Assembly: GCA_016711045.1 (NCBI GenBank)
Contig: JADJTT010000007.1
Coordinates: 62,001 to 126,000 of the forward strand
Origin: Saprospirales bacterium
Lineage (GTDB): Bacteria; Bacteroidota; Bacteroidia; Chitinophagales; Saprospiraceae
Reading direction: 5' to 3'
DNA: 64,000 bases
Shown here piece by piece: positions 35,598 through 44,867 of this stretch. The translations under genes and the position numbers were made by a program. Under the pieces are notes generated by a model that saw only the letters and a list, made by a program, of their open reading frames with translations, ran no database searches and had not been told where the DNA came from. Positions within the stretch are counted from its first letter, which is position 1. Every line of letters begins with the position of its first letter.

Positions 35598-37063
35598 CGA
35601 TGCTTCTGCCAATTCGTCCCCCCTTGCTCCACCACTTTCAGCTGCTGATGATCCAGCTGAAATAATCGGGCGGCGATCAAGGCGGCGATCTCTCCTTCTT
35701 CTTTTCGTTGTGCTTCGAGGGCTTCTTGGGTGAAATACTGATTGACGAAGCCCGTATCGAAATCTCCGGTGCGGAAGGCGGAGTGTTCCATCACGAATTT
35801 GCCGAAGGGGAGGGTAGTGGCAATGCCTTCTATCTTGTACTCCTCGATCGCCCGGTGCATGCGGTTGATGGCCTCGTCGCGCGTACGGCCGTAGGTGATT
35901 AGTTTGGCGATCATGGGGTCGTAGTAAATGGGGATATCCATGCCCGCTTCATAGGCGTCGTCCAGGCGAACCCCTTCTCCTTTGGGGCGCTGATAGTCAA
36001 GGATCTTACCGATACTAGGCATGAATTGGTGGAAGGGGTCTTCGGCGTATACCCGCAGTTCTACCGCATGTCCCTGCATCTGGATCTCCTCCTGATCGAA
36101 CGCCAGGGCTTCTCCGCGGGCGATCCGGATCTGTTGCTCCACCAGATCGATGCCGGTGATGAGCTCCGTGACGGGGTGTTCCACCTGAAGGCGGGTATTC
36201 ATTTCGAGGAAATAATAATTCATTTGGTCGTCCATCAAAAACTCGACTGTGCCGGCGCCCAGGTAGTTGCAGGACTTGGCCACGTTGACAGCGGCTTCGC
36301 CCATAGCTGCACGGATGCCGGGGGTCAGGATGGAGGAAGGAGCTTCTTCCACCACTTTCTGGTGGCGTCGCTGGATGCTGCACTCCCGTTCGAAGAGGTG
36401 GACGGCGTTGCCATGGGAGTCGGCCAGCACCTGGATCTCGATATGGCGAGGCTTCGTGACATATTTTTCGATAAAAACAGAGCCGTCGCCAAAGGCAGAC
36501 TGGGCTTCGCTGATCGCCCGGTCCATTTGCTCGATAAACTCACCCTCATTTTCCACGATGCGCATCCCTTTGCCTCCGCCGCCAGCAGAGGCTTTGATCA
36601 GGATCGGGAAGCCGATAAACTTGGCATATTCCTGCGCTTTTTTGGGATCGTCGATCGCCTTGTCGAGCCCGGGAACCATGGGGATATGGTACTTTTTGAC
36701 CGCTTCCTTAGCCGCCAGCTTGCTGCCCATCAGTTTGATCGCTTCGGGATTGGGGCCGATGAAGATCAAGCCCGCTTTTTGGACCGCCTTGGCAAAGGTG
36801 GCATCCTCACTCAGAAAGCCGTAGCCGGGGTGAATGGCGTCTGCTCCGGTCTTTTTGGCGGCTTCCAGGATACGTTCCTTGTTGAGGTAGGATTGGATAG
36901 AAGGGGCCGGGCCTATACAGATGGCTTCATCAGCGCGACGCACGTGCAGCGCTTGTCGATCGGCTTCCGAATAGACGGCTACGGTGGCAATACCCATCTT
37001 GCGGGCGGTACGGATAATACGGAGGGCAATCTCTCCCCGGTTAGCAATCAGGATCTTTTTCAT
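35594..37063 (-). CDS. accC: Acetyl-CoA carboxylase biotin carboxylase subunit
   Basis: 489 residues. It has the family start KKILIANRGEIALRIIRTAR, VKKYHIPMVPG, the ATP-grasp loop KASAGGGGKGMRIV, HIEIQVLADSHGNAVHLFER, the active-site region FLEMNTRLQVEHPVTE, and GHAVELRVYAEDP. AccC carboxylates biotin on AccB at the start of fatty acid synthesis; accB is not adjacent here. Slightly longer than the usual 445-450; the extra C-terminal residues end in a heptamer array that provides the stop codon. A propionyl/acyl-CoA carboxylase role is also possible. Confidence 0.92.
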   Translation of the reverse strand: MKKILIANRGEIALRIIRTARKMGIATVAVYSEADRQALHVRRADEAICIGPAPSIQSYLNKERILEAAKKTGADAIHPGYGFLSEDATFAKAVQKAGLIFIGPNPEAIKLMGSKLAAKEAVKKYHIPMVPGLDKAIDDPKKAQEYAKFIGFPILIKASAGGGGKGMRIVENEGEFIEQMDRAISEAQSAFGDGSVFIEKYVTKPRHIEIQVLADSHGNAVHLFERECSIQRRHQKVVEEAPSSILTPGIRAAMGEAAVNVAKSCNYLGAGTVEFLMDDQMNYYFLEMNTRLQVEHPVTELITGIDLVEQQIRIARGEALAFDQEEIQMQGHAVELRVYAEDPFHQFMPSIGKILDYQRPKGEGVRLDDAYEAGMDIPIYYDPMIAKLITYGRTRDEAINRMHRAIEEYKIEGIATTLPFGKFVMEHSAFRTGDFDTGFVNQYFTQEALEAQRKEEGEIAALIAARLFQLDHQQLKVVEQGGTNWQKHR

Positions 37064-37068
37064 TGCAA

Positions 37069-37270
37069 AAGTTATATGGGTCAGGAGTTACGCATAACGC
37101 GTATTCAAAGATTTTTAAAGACAATATCGCCGCCGCAGGCGGCGATATTGTCTTTAAAAATGACTTTCGGCGCCTCTAGCGCCGAAAAAGTCATTTTTAA
37201 AGTTTTTTTCTTCGCAAGTACGTAAGTTATATGGGTATACATACTGCGGTCTGCAAGCCGCAGTATGTAT
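37069..37270. repeat. Cluster of three strong hairpins bounded by a 13-bp direct repeat
   Basis: Hairpin A (37111-37161) has a perfect 24-bp stem and a 3-nt loop. Hairpin B (about 37152-37202) has a 9-bp GC-rich top (TTTCGGCGC) and an outer stem with a 2-nt bulge; it shares about 10 bp with A, so the two are mutually exclusive. Hairpin C (37237-37270) has a perfect 13-bp stem. AAGTTATATGGGT occurs at 37069-37081 and 37224-37236. This fills most of the spacer between GNAT and accC, and no ORF is present. Confidence 0.8.
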
Positions 37271-37317
37271 GAACTTGTTTCGTTTGCCAAAGTAAGAAAA
37301 AGATTAGAAATTCCAGG

Positions 37318-37842
37318 TTAGAGATCGGGGCGGAGGTAGGCATAGCGCACCTCGTCCAACACCTGGCCGTCTTTGAACACGGCTTTTCGCAGGACGCCTT
37401 CTTTTTGAAATCCGGCTTTTTCCAATACCCGTTGGGAACCGGTATTAGTGTGGTAAACCCCCGCGTAGAGCCGCCAAACATTACTGCGCTCGAATGTCTT
37501 CTCGACCATTAATTTTACGACCTCGGTCATGAGCCCTTGACCCCAGTAGGGCTCTCCCAGCCAATAACCAATTTCCGCCGAATACCGGTATACGTCTTCC
37601 TGCACGAAGTAGCCGATCGCCCCGACCGCCTTCCCGTCTATTTCAATGGCAAAGACGTGGGTGGGCTGGTCTGCCGTGACCATTTCAATAAATTCTTTCG
37701 CGTTTTCAAGGGTGTAGGGATGGGGGAACGCATCGCGGACACCGGCCCAAACCTTTCGGTTGTTGGCAAGATGGGCAAATGAAGGTGCGTCTGCCAGCGA
37801 AAACTCGCGAAGGATAAAGCGGTCGGTCTGTACCAGGATCAT
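37318..37842 (-). CDS. GNAT-family N-acetyltransferase (RimJ/RimL-like)
   Basis: 174 residues. The acetyl-CoA loop region IGYWLGEPYWGQGLMTEVVKL and the C-terminal VYHTNTGSQRVLEKAGFQKEGVLRKAVF are hallmarks of ribosomal-protein-alanine-acetyltransferase-like enzymes. Substrate unknown. Its stop is 53 bp past hairpin C on the minus strand. The aminotransferase lies 3 bp upstream, so the two are one transcription unit. Confidence 0.87.
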   Translation of the reverse strand: MILVQTDRFILREFSLADAPSFAHLANNRKVWAGVRDAFPHPYTLENAKEFIEMVTADQPTHVFAIEIDGKAVGAIGYFVQEDVYRYSAEIGYWLGEPYWGQGLMTEVVKLMVEKTFERSNVWRLYAGVYHTNTGSQRVLEKAGFQKEGVLRKAVFKDGQVLDEVRYAYLRPDL

Positions 37843-37845
37843 TGT

Positions 37846-38712
37846 TCATCGATTGTACCAGTGAAAAGAAGAAAAGTCTCCGTCTTCCCATAAACCAACC
37901 AATGGCCGATAAAATTCAGCCCAAAGGGTGCTTTTTAGGTCGTGTTTTTCGAAAGTGCGCACCCAACGAATGCCCCGTACTGCATTGGAGAACCAGATCT
38001 CGTCCGCTTCCTGGCATTCCTTTATGTCGATGGGCCGAATATTCAGCGGGACTTGGTTGTCTTTGGCCAGTTGAATCATCACTGAGCGCATCACCCCCGC
38101 CAGTGCACCCTCACTGACCGGAGGCGTAAAGAGCTGCCCATCTTTCACCACAAATAGGTTGGAATGGCACCCATCAGCGACCTGCCCCGCCTGGTTGAGC
38201 AGCACGCCCTCTTCCCAGCCCATCGCTTTTTTTGTCCGGGAAGCCAGCACGTAGGGAAGGCTATTCGCCGTTTTAAAAGGGGAAAGAACCCCAGGGGTTA
38301 TGGGATAAGCCGACAAAAAACCGGATTGTTCAATGAACGCGGGCGGAACCGGAATCCGGTGCGGAAGCGGCTCCCATTCGAGCAAAAAATCCACTTCGTC
38401 TGTTTCCGGGGTATACAGCCCCCCATCTTTCCGGAAAATGGACAGCCTGATCCGGGCATCACCTGGCCCCGGGTCCATTTTCTTGATCTCTTCTTTAAAG
38501 AAATTTTGGCCGAAAATACCTGGAATGAGGAAACCTAATGTGTGCATCCCATGGGCGAGTCGCTCCAAATGCAAGGAAAGCATAGGGACTTGCTCCCTGG
38601 TATAGCGCATGGTCTCAAACAGCCCATCGCCATACCGAAAACCTCGATTTGACGCTCCGAACAGAGGGGTGTCGTAGGGGAGAATCTGGCCGTTGTAGTT
38701 GATCGAAGCCAT
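37846..38712 (-). CDS. Class IV aminotransferase (IlvE/PabC-like)
   Basis: 288 residues with NRGFRYGDGLFETMRY, the PLP-lysine region SPFKTANSLPYVLA, GVLLNQAGQVADGCHSNLFVV, and EGALAGVMRSVMIQLAK. These fit aminodeoxychorismate lyase (PabC) or branched-chain aminotransferase-like enzymes; sequence alone does not decide. The GNAT gene follows 3 bp downstream. A strong terminator precedes it and separates it from the upstream secreted protein. Confidence 0.85.
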   Translation of the reverse strand: MASINYNGQILPYDTPLFGASNRGFRYGDGLFETMRYTREQVPMLSLHLERLAHGMHTLGFLIPGIFGQNFFKEEIKKMDPGPGDARIRLSIFRKDGGLYTPETDEVDFLLEWEPLPHRIPVPPAFIEQSGFLSAYPITPGVLSPFKTANSLPYVLASRTKKAMGWEEGVLLNQAGQVADGCHSNLFVVKDGQLFTPPVSEGALAGVMRSVMIQLAKDNQVPLNIRPIDIKECQEADEIWFSNAVRGIRWVRTFEKHDLKSTLWAEFYRPLVGLWEDGDFSSFHWYNR

Positions 38713-38716
38713 AAAA

Positions 38717-38759
38717 AAATAAAGATCACCCCAGTCTCAAACCGGGGTGATCTTTATTT
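38717..38759 (-). terminator. Terminator of the PKD/T9SS protein gene
   Basis: Perfect 16-bp stem (38717-38732 with 38744-38759) ending in a T7 tract on the minus strand. Confidence 0.9.
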
Positions 38760-38762
38760 AAC

Positions 38763-40592
38763 TCAATTTACTTTCACAAACGATTTCCGCAACACCCAAT
38801 CACTCTCCAGACTTCTGATTACCAGTACATACCAGCCATTCTCAAGCCTGTCGACAGGCAGTTGGTATTGGAAGGTATTTCCAGGATGCATGAGTTGCTG
38901 GGGAAGTAACTGCTGTCCCAGGGTGTTGAAACAAACCACTTCAACAGGTCCCTGCGGAAGATCCTCCACCGAAATGTAGAGTTGCTGGCTAACCGGATTG
39001 GGGAACAATCGTATTGGCTGTGCCGCCACTTCTTCGTCCCAGACCCCGGTACTACAGTCTGCATTCGGATTATAGGTTTCCTGGCTGCTGTAGGCATTGG
39101 CACAGCCCGTCACTAAATTGACCACTTCCAGGGTGTATTCGGAGGTGCCTTCCGTAAGGATACAGTAATTCAGGCCATTGGCGTCGGCAATAGCTATGCC
39201 GTCCTGATACCATTGGAGGGAATAGTCGGCGGGCAACCCGTTGGGATTGGTCACGCTCAACAGGTTGTTGGTGTTGAGGAAAACAGGCAGGCTGGGCAAG
39301 GGCAGGAATAACAATTCCACGGGCTCGGAACTTGCGGTACAGCCTTCTTCACTGGTGTATACCACCCAATAGGAACCACTTTCGGTGGCTTCGAAAATGG
39401 GGTTGATGGCGCCAGGAATAGGCAGCGAGTCGATGTACCATTGCAATCCCGTGGTGTAGTTGGTTACTTCCAATGGCGTACTTTCCCCTGTGCAATATTC
39501 CAGCCCCATATCCAATACGAGGGGATTATCGGGTACCGGATACACATACACGCTGTCCACGGTATTGATCGTAGTAACCGGATGGTTAATGTTGAGGCTG
39601 ACGACTAAGGCGCCGTCCATTAGATTTCCGGTGGTCGATTGGGTGAAGTTCACCGATCCGCAATCTTCGGTACCGATCAGGTCGTCATCGGATACTTCCA
39701 CGCTGTAATTGCCGGTTCCCAGTTGTAAGTTGAGGAAGAAGGTATAGGGGATAGTGGCATTGTTGGCGATGGGAGATGCATACAAAGTAGTGCCGCCGGA
39801 ATTTTTGACCTTGATAAAAAGATCTGGTTTATTCGCGCCTGCGGGAATGTTGATGTCGTCTTTACAATCTGTAGCTACAATAGTGACAGCCGTCAGGTAA
39901 TGCCCCACCGTGTCGACGACGGCGGTATAGGTCACCGGATACACGCCCGGTTCGCTGTAGAGTTGCGACCCCGGGTTTTCCAGGATACTTGTATTGCCAT
40001 TTCCAAAATTCCAGGAATAGCTAAACCCGTTGGCGCCGTTGCTGGGAATGTTGTTGGTGAAGCTTACGGTGGTACTGCCACAACCGATATTGTTGATCAT
40101 GCTAAAGCCCAGGTTGGTAGTTGCGGCAGGGGAAATATAGATCGGCAGGGAAAAACTGGCGGACTGCACGAGGCCAAAGACATTGGCTGTCACCATCACC
40201 TGGACAAAAAAGCTGTCAGACAGGGTAGGGGTGCCACAAAATTTCACGCATCCATCGGTATCGCCGGCTCCTACGTTGTAGTTGAGCTTGCTTGCTTCCC
40301 AGCTCAGACCGGGAGGCAGATTCGTTACGGTCGTAATATTGATCTCTGTAATGGGAAATCCAGGAGGCACAGTAGGATCAACCACAGCTACCGGAGTGGT
40401 TGATTTCGGTAACCGGAAACTGATATCTTCATCGTAAGGGAGGCCGACCTCTCCATCCGGAGCAGGGGAGAGATAAACGGTATCGGCAGCCATACCGGGT
40501 GGCAAGGTGATCACGCAACCGGGACATTGGGCATCTAGTTGAAAAGCGGCGCCCAGTAGGAAAATAAGGAGTAAAAATCGGCTTAGTGTCAT
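38763..40592 (-). CDS. Large secreted PKD/Ig-like protein with T9SS sorting domain
   Basis: 609 residues: signal peptide (RFLLLIFLLGAAFQLDAQ), a putative-Ig region (ITEINITTVTNLPPGLSWEA), a PKD domain (VSFTNNIPSNGANGFSYSWNFGNGNTS), a region ending in SVEVSDDDLIG, two Ig-like PKD modules (ALQWY/SLQWY type), and a type A T9SS C-terminal domain (IRLFPNPVSQQLYISVEDL). It is exported and probably anchored at the surface. No catalytic domain is seen, so adhesion or structural roles are likely. Confidence 0.85.
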   Translation of the reverse strand: MTLSRFLLLIFLLGAAFQLDAQCPGCVITLPPGMAADTVYLSPAPDGEVGLPYDEDISFRLPKSTTPVAVVDPTVPPGFPITEINITTVTNLPPGLSWEASKLNYNVGAGDTDGCVKFCGTPTLSDSFFVQVMVTANVFGLVQSASFSLPIYISPAATTNLGFSMINNIGCGSTTVSFTNNIPSNGANGFSYSWNFGNGNTSILENPGSQLYSEPGVYPVTYTAVVDTVGHYLTAVTIVATDCKDDINIPAGANKPDLFIKVKNSGGTTLYASPIANNATIPYTFFLNLQLGTGNYSVEVSDDDLIGTEDCGSVNFTQSTTGNLMDGALVVSLNINHPVTTINTVDSVYVYPVPDNPLVLDMGLEYCTGESTPLEVTNYTTGLQWYIDSLPIPGAINPIFEATESGSYWVVYTSEEGCTASSEPVELLFLPLPSLPVFLNTNNLLSVTNPNGLPADYSLQWYQDGIAIADANGLNYCILTEGTSEYTLEVVNLVTGCANAYSSQETYNPNADCSTGVWDEEVAAQPIRLFPNPVSQQLYISVEDLPQGPVEVVCFNTLGQQLLPQQLMHPGNTFQYQLPVDRLENGWYVLVIRSLESDWVLRKSFVKVN

Positions 40593-40632
40593 ATTGAAGT
40601 GTACAGATTAGTGACGGTTAAATAAGTAGTGC

Positions 40633-40693
40633 GACCTAATAAATATATAAACACTGCAGCCGCCGGCTGCAGTGTTTATATATTTATTAGGTC
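40633..40693. repeat. Perfect 61-bp palindrome (30-bp arms, 1-nt centre)
   Basis: Arms 40633-40662 and 40664-40693 pair completely: an A/T-rich outer part (TAATAAATATATAAACA) and a GC-rich apex (CTGCAGCCG). It sits 8 bp from the outer-membrane gene stop and 41 bp from the PKD gene start, on the shared minus-strand path. It is much longer and more perfect than a normal terminator. Confidence 0.9.
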
Positions 40694-40700
40694 AGAGAAC

Positions 40701-41621
40701 TTAAAATTGCCCTGCATATCCAATGAAGGGAAAGGGGAACGTGGTGGAGTCAACACGAACGAGACTCCATCCGAATTCCAGGCGATTTTTTTGGAGCAAC
40801 CAGTTCACGCCCACAGAAAAGAGTAAAAGCTCAGGCTCATTGACCGGGAAAATGCCTTCCCCGAAAATGCGCCAACTTCTGGCAAACCGGTAAGACCCTC
40901 CAGCCTGGGCGACGAATATTCCCTGGTTGGCAGGGTTGTCAAATCCGAACCCATACCCGCCTCCCAGCGTTAAGTGGCGTTCTGGACTACCGATGCTTAC
41001 CACTCCCGTACCGGCGCCTCCCACATAAACCGGCTCACCGATGATAAATGTGAAATACCCATTGGCATTGGCGCTGACATGCAAAAATTCGGCCAGCGAG
41101 GCGCCCGCCCGAAGCTTCAATTGAAAAGCATTGGCCACGATCAGGGGAATTCCCCCGATACCGATATTTATATTATCGGAAACCCCGTATTCAATGCTGT
41201 TGTAAAATAGGCCGCTGTTCCGGTATTCTGCGGTCCCTTTTGGGAGCAAAAAACCACTGGGCAGATAATAACCTCGCTCATGGCCCGTCATGGGTTGTTC
41301 CGCTTGTTGGTACTCTTTCCGGGATTCATTATACGTATAATTTCTGCCCACCTTGTTGGGGTCCACTATGCTAATTTCTTGTAAATCTTGCAGTTGGAAT
41401 GTCAACTCAATGGATTGGTTGAACAGAAAATGAACCTCGGTATTTTCAATTTGGGTGATCCTTCCCAGGAAAATATCCCCTCTTTTGGTGACAACCCGGT
41501 GGACTTGCGTGGTATCTCCAATGAGTAGTTCGCCTTTTATGACCTGTCCATTTGAAGAAAATGGAAGGAAGAATAAAAATACCAGCAGGGAGATACAAAA
41601 CTTGGTAATGGTGTTTTCCAT
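40701..41621 (-). CDS. Predicted outer-membrane barrel protein with N-terminal beta domain
   Basis: 306 residues: signal peptide (ITKFCISLLVFLFFLPFSSNG), a small N-terminal beta domain of about 50 residues (VVTKRGDIFLGRITQIENTEV ... LQEISIVD), then amphipathic beta strands typical of outer-membrane barrels, ending in an aromatic residue (YAGQF). The N-domain resembles that of the protein at 47159 (VYLKNGSMFKARIIDYRQGD). Function unknown. Confidence 0.65.
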   Translation of the reverse strand: MENTITKFCISLLVFLFFLPFSSNGQVIKGELLIGDTTQVHRVVTKRGDIFLGRITQIENTEVHFLFNQSIELTFQLQDLQEISIVDPNKVGRNYTYNESRKEYQQAEQPMTGHERGYYLPSGFLLPKGTAEYRNSGLFYNSIEYGVSDNINIGIGGIPLIVANAFQLKLRAGASLAEFLHVSANANGYFTFIIGEPVYVGGAGTGVVSIGSPERHLTLGGGYGFGFDNPANQGIFVAQAGGSYRFARSWRIFGEGIFPVNEPELLLFSVGVNWLLQKNRLEFGWSLVRVDSTTFPFPFIGYAGQF

Positions 41622-41705
41622 ACGGCTTTTATTAGGAGATTTTGTTGTACTTTTTCCACGCGAAAATTAAACCAAAATGGTCAAAAAGGAAAAATTATCC
41701 ACATT

Positions 41706-42632
41706 ATGCGTCAAACTACTTCTCATATCCTGATGGTTCGGCCGGCTGCCTTTGGGTTTAACGAACAGACCGCCGGGAGTAATGCTTTTCAATCCAAAGA
41801 TCCAAATTTTTCTGAAGAAGAGATTAGCAGGCAAGCTACCAAAGAATTTGATGATTTCGTAAAAGCCCTCCAGACCAGGGGTGTGGATGTGATCGTGATG
41901 CAGGATCCTGAAAAGCCGGTGAAACCCGATGCGGTTTTCCCCAATAACTGGGTGACCTTTCACGAAGATGGTACGGTGATCTTGTACCCCATGTTTGCGC
42001 CCGTCCGGCGATTGGAGCGCAATGAGTCTTTTCTCGATACGCTTCGCGAGCGGTTTATTATCAAACGCCGCCTGCATCTGGACTATTTGGAAGCCAAGGA
42101 AATTTACCTGGAGGGAACAGGTAGCCTGATACTCGACCGAATAAACCGCCTGGCCTATGCCTGTCTCAGTCCGCGCACCAATCCCATTTTGCTGGATGAA
42201 TTTTGCAGAGAGATGGATTACGACCCTGTCTTATTTACGGCAGTGGATGGGTTGGGGAAAGAGATCTACCATACCAACGTCATGATGGCACTCGGGGAAA
42301 CCTTTGTGGTCATTTGCCTGGATACGATAAAGGATCCGGATGAAAAGGCGCTGGTGCTTCGCCGGTTTGAGGAGACGGGAAAAGATATTATTGAAATAAC
42401 CCTCAACCAAATGCTCCAATTTGCCGGGAATATGCTCCAGATCCGCACCCGGTCCGGCAAACCCCTCCTGGTCATGAGCGAACAGGCTTTCCAGTCGTTA
42501 TTCCCTCAACAATTGGAACGACTCAAGCGCCACACGGATATTCTTTCCGTACCACTCAATACGATCGAGACGTATGGAGGGGGGAGTGCGAGGTGTATGA
42601 TGGCGGAGGTGTTTTTACCTGTAAAATCATGA
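41706..42632 (+). CDS. ctlX: Arginine-deiminase-like citrulline utilisation hydrolase
   Basis: 308 residues in the amidinotransferase fold: TTSHILMVRPAAFGFNEQTAG at the start, DAVFPNNWVTFHEDGTVILYPM (substrate-binding and acidic residue), EGTGSLILDRINRLAYACLS, IYHTNVMMALGETFVVIC (catalytic histidine) and GGGSARCMMAEVF (catalytic cysteine near the C-terminus). CtlX family proteins belong to the citrulline/arginine guanidino-group enzymes. No arginine-pathway genes are adjacent. Catalytic residues are present. Confidence 0.85.
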   Translation: MRQTTSHILMVRPAAFGFNEQTAGSNAFQSKDPNFSEEEISRQATKEFDDFVKALQTRGVDVIVMQDPEKPVKPDAVFPNNWVTFHEDGTVILYPMFAPVRRLERNESFLDTLRERFIIKRRLHLDYLEAKEIYLEGTGSLILDRINRLAYACLSPRTNPILLDEFCREMDYDPVLFTAVDGLGKEIYHTNVMMALGETFVVICLDTIKDPDEKALVLRRFEETGKDIIEITLNQMLQFAGNMLQIRTRSGKPLLVMSEQAFQSLFPQQLERLKRHTDILSVPLNTIETYGGGSARCMMAEVFLPVKS

Positions 42633-42658
42633 GCCCAATGCTTCGGACTCATGGTTTT
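42623..42658. terminator. Convergent terminator between ctlX and the metal ATPase
   Basis: 11-bp stem with one G-T pair (42623-42633 with 42648-42658), a 14-nt loop and a T-run on the plus strand. The ctlX stop codon lies inside the left arm. Confidence 0.65.
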
Positions 42659-44765
42659 AGACTTTTCTATATTTCAACCGGATCGAATTGCCGATCACCA
42701 CGATATCTGAAAACGCCATAAAGAGGGCTCCCCACATGGGGTTCAGGAAGCCCATGGCGGCGATCGGGATGGCCACCACGTTGTAGGCGAAGGCCCAGAA
42801 AAGGTTTTGTTTGATGGTTTGAAGGGTCGCCCGGCTAATCGATACGGCATCGATCAGGCGGTGCAATTGGCCGTTGAGCGGGATGATCTGCGCCGATTGG
42901 ATGGCTGCCTGGGAGGCGTTGCTCAGCGAAACGCCGAGTGTGGCTTTGGCCAGCGCTGGAGCGTCATTGATGCCGTCGCCGATCATTGCGGTAGGCATAT
43001 TCGCAGATAGCTTTTCTACGACCTCGAGTTTCTGCTCCGGAAGTTGCTCGGCATAGAAGTGGTCAATACCCAGATCTTGGGCAATCTGTTGAGTCTTCGC
43101 TTGCCGGTCTCCACTTAGGATGACTGTTTCCAGCCCCAGTTCTTTCAAATGACCTATCGTCTGTTTGGCGTCAAACTTGAGGGCGTCGCGCAAGTCGATG
43201 GTGGCCATGAGTTGATCATCGCGCGTGAGATACAAGCTATGGGTACCGTTGGCGCTGTTTTCCTGAATGATCCGGTGGGATCCGATCTGCCAGGAATGGC
43301 CTTTCTGGTCGGTGGCTTTTATGCCCTGACCTTTTTGTTCCTGGACGGATTTAAAAAATGGCGTGCCGTTCCCGTTACCGGGGAAATAGGCCAGCAGGGA
43401 GTGCGCGATGGGGTGTGAAGAATGCAGTTCCATCCCGGAGATAGCTTTTCGAATTTCTCCCTGATCGTGGCCCAGGTAATCGACGGCGCCCACTTCAAAT
43501 TTGCCGGTCGTCAGGGTACCTGTTTTATCGAAAATAAATTGGCGAATGGAGGCGAAGGTCTCCACGGTTTGGCCTCCTTTTACCAGAATACCGTTGCGGG
43601 CAAGCCGCCCAACGCCCACCATCACGGCAGTAGGGGTGGCCAGTCCCATAGCGCATGGGCAGGAGATGACCAGCACGGCGATGCTGTTCATCAGGGCTTT
43701 CTGGAAGGAGATATCAAATGCAAAAAAGCTGACAAGGAACGTAAGCAAGGCAATGCTGACGACAGCAGGCACAAAGATGGCGCTGATCCGGTCGGCCAGG
43801 CGTTGGATGGAGGGTTTATCCTGTTGAGCGGTTTTGACCAATTCGATCATCCTGCTCAGCACCGTCTGCCGGCCTACAGCTGTGGCACGCATCTGGAGGG
43901 TGCCGTGCACGATCACGGAAGCGCCGATCACTGCTTCCCCAGCTTGCTTGTTTACCGGTTCGCTTTCCCCTGTGAGCATAGACTCGTCGAGGAGCGCATC
44001 GCCTTCTTCAATGGTGCCGTCGGTGGGTATTTGGTCGCCTTCATTGACCTGCAACAAGTCGCCAACTTCAATTTCGTTGGTGGAAATATTGACCACAGCG
44101 CCAGAAGGCATGATCTTGCGGGCCGTGGGGGCCTGGAGGTTACTCAATTCTCCAATAGCCGTGGTGGTTTGTTTTACCGAACGCTTTTCCAGCCAATTTC
44201 CGGTAAAGACAAGCGTGATGATGGTAGCCGTAGTTTCAAAAAACAAATAATCGGGTTCGTTCAGGATCGCGCCTACCAGGCTGTAAATAAATGCAGCGGT
44301 GCTACCCAGGAAGATCAGAACATCCATATTGGGCGTCTTGTTTTTCACCGAACCCCAGGCACTGACCCCAAAATGCCAGGCGCCCAGGATAAAGACCGGG
44401 AGACAAACCACCAGTTGTACCCAGGGGTTGTGCAAGGCATGGACACCGTGAAACCCGAAGGCCATTACGATGTGTTGCAATAGCAAGGGCGCCGTAAAGA
44501 CAGCGCTTACCAGCAATTTACGGTCGAGCGACCAGAACACGGGCACTTCCTCCGGCTCGGCCACATGGTATCCCAGTTTGGCGATGCCCTTTTTCAGGAG
44601 GTCCATATCCACCGCCTGATCGCCAGGCTGGAAACGCACTTCCCCAGTGGCATAATTGACATACACCTCCTTCAGTCCCTTGCGTTCGAGGAAACGGGTA
44701 ATGCTGGTCGCGCAGTTGACACAATCCATTCCTTCCACATTCCATTCTATCTGTGCTTTGCTCAT
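42657..44765 (-). CDS. copA: Copper/heavy-metal translocating P1B-type ATPase
   Basis: 702 residues. An N-terminal HMA domain carries the CxxC motif GMDCVNC (Cys15, Cys18). Membrane helices include the CPC metal gate ISCPCAMGLATPTAVM. The P domain has FDKTGTLTTGKFEV (phosphorylated Asp) and the hinge GDGINDAPALAKATLG; the A domain has MLTGESEPVNK. These identify a Cu(I)/Ag(I) exporter or cytochrome-oxidase copper feeder (CopA/CtpV/CcoI type). No copper chaperone or regulator is adjacent. Confidence 0.93.
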   Translation of the reverse strand: MSKAQIEWNVEGMDCVNCATSITRFLERKGLKEVYVNYATGEVRFQPGDQAVDMDLLKKGIAKLGYHVAEPEEVPVFWSLDRKLLVSAVFTAPLLLQHIVMAFGFHGVHALHNPWVQLVVCLPVFILGAWHFGVSAWGSVKNKTPNMDVLIFLGSTAAFIYSLVGAILNEPDYLFFETTATIITLVFTGNWLEKRSVKQTTTAIGELSNLQAPTARKIMPSGAVVNISTNEIEVGDLLQVNEGDQIPTDGTIEEGDALLDESMLTGESEPVNKQAGEAVIGASVIVHGTLQMRATAVGRQTVLSRMIELVKTAQQDKPSIQRLADRISAIFVPAVVSIALLTFLVSFFAFDISFQKALMNSIAVLVISCPCAMGLATPTAVMVGVGRLARNGILVKGGQTVETFASIRQFIFDKTGTLTTGKFEVGAVDYLGHDQGEIRKAISGMELHSSHPIAHSLLAYFPGNGNGTPFFKSVQEQKGQGIKATDQKGHSWQIGSHRIIQENSANGTHSLYLTRDDQLMATIDLRDALKFDAKQTIGHLKELGLETVILSGDRQAKTQQIAQDLGIDHFYAEQLPEQKLEVVEKLSANMPTAMIGDGINDAPALAKATLGVSLSNASQAAIQSAQIIPLNGQLHRLIDAVSISRATLQTIKQNLFWAFAYNVVAIPIAAMGFLNPMWGALFMAFSDIVVIGNSIRLKYRKV

Positions 44766-44867
44766 TGCGTGGTATTGGCTAATTTCGTGGAAACAAATCC
44801 CAGGCCCTATAAAACAAAAGTAGGTGTTTTTACCTTTACACTACAAACAACTAAATCGTTCAAAGTC

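Noticed and set aside
36026..37225. 399-residue plus-strand reading frame over accC
   Set aside because: Antisense shadow of the well-supported minus-strand accC. Low-complexity composition and no domain match.
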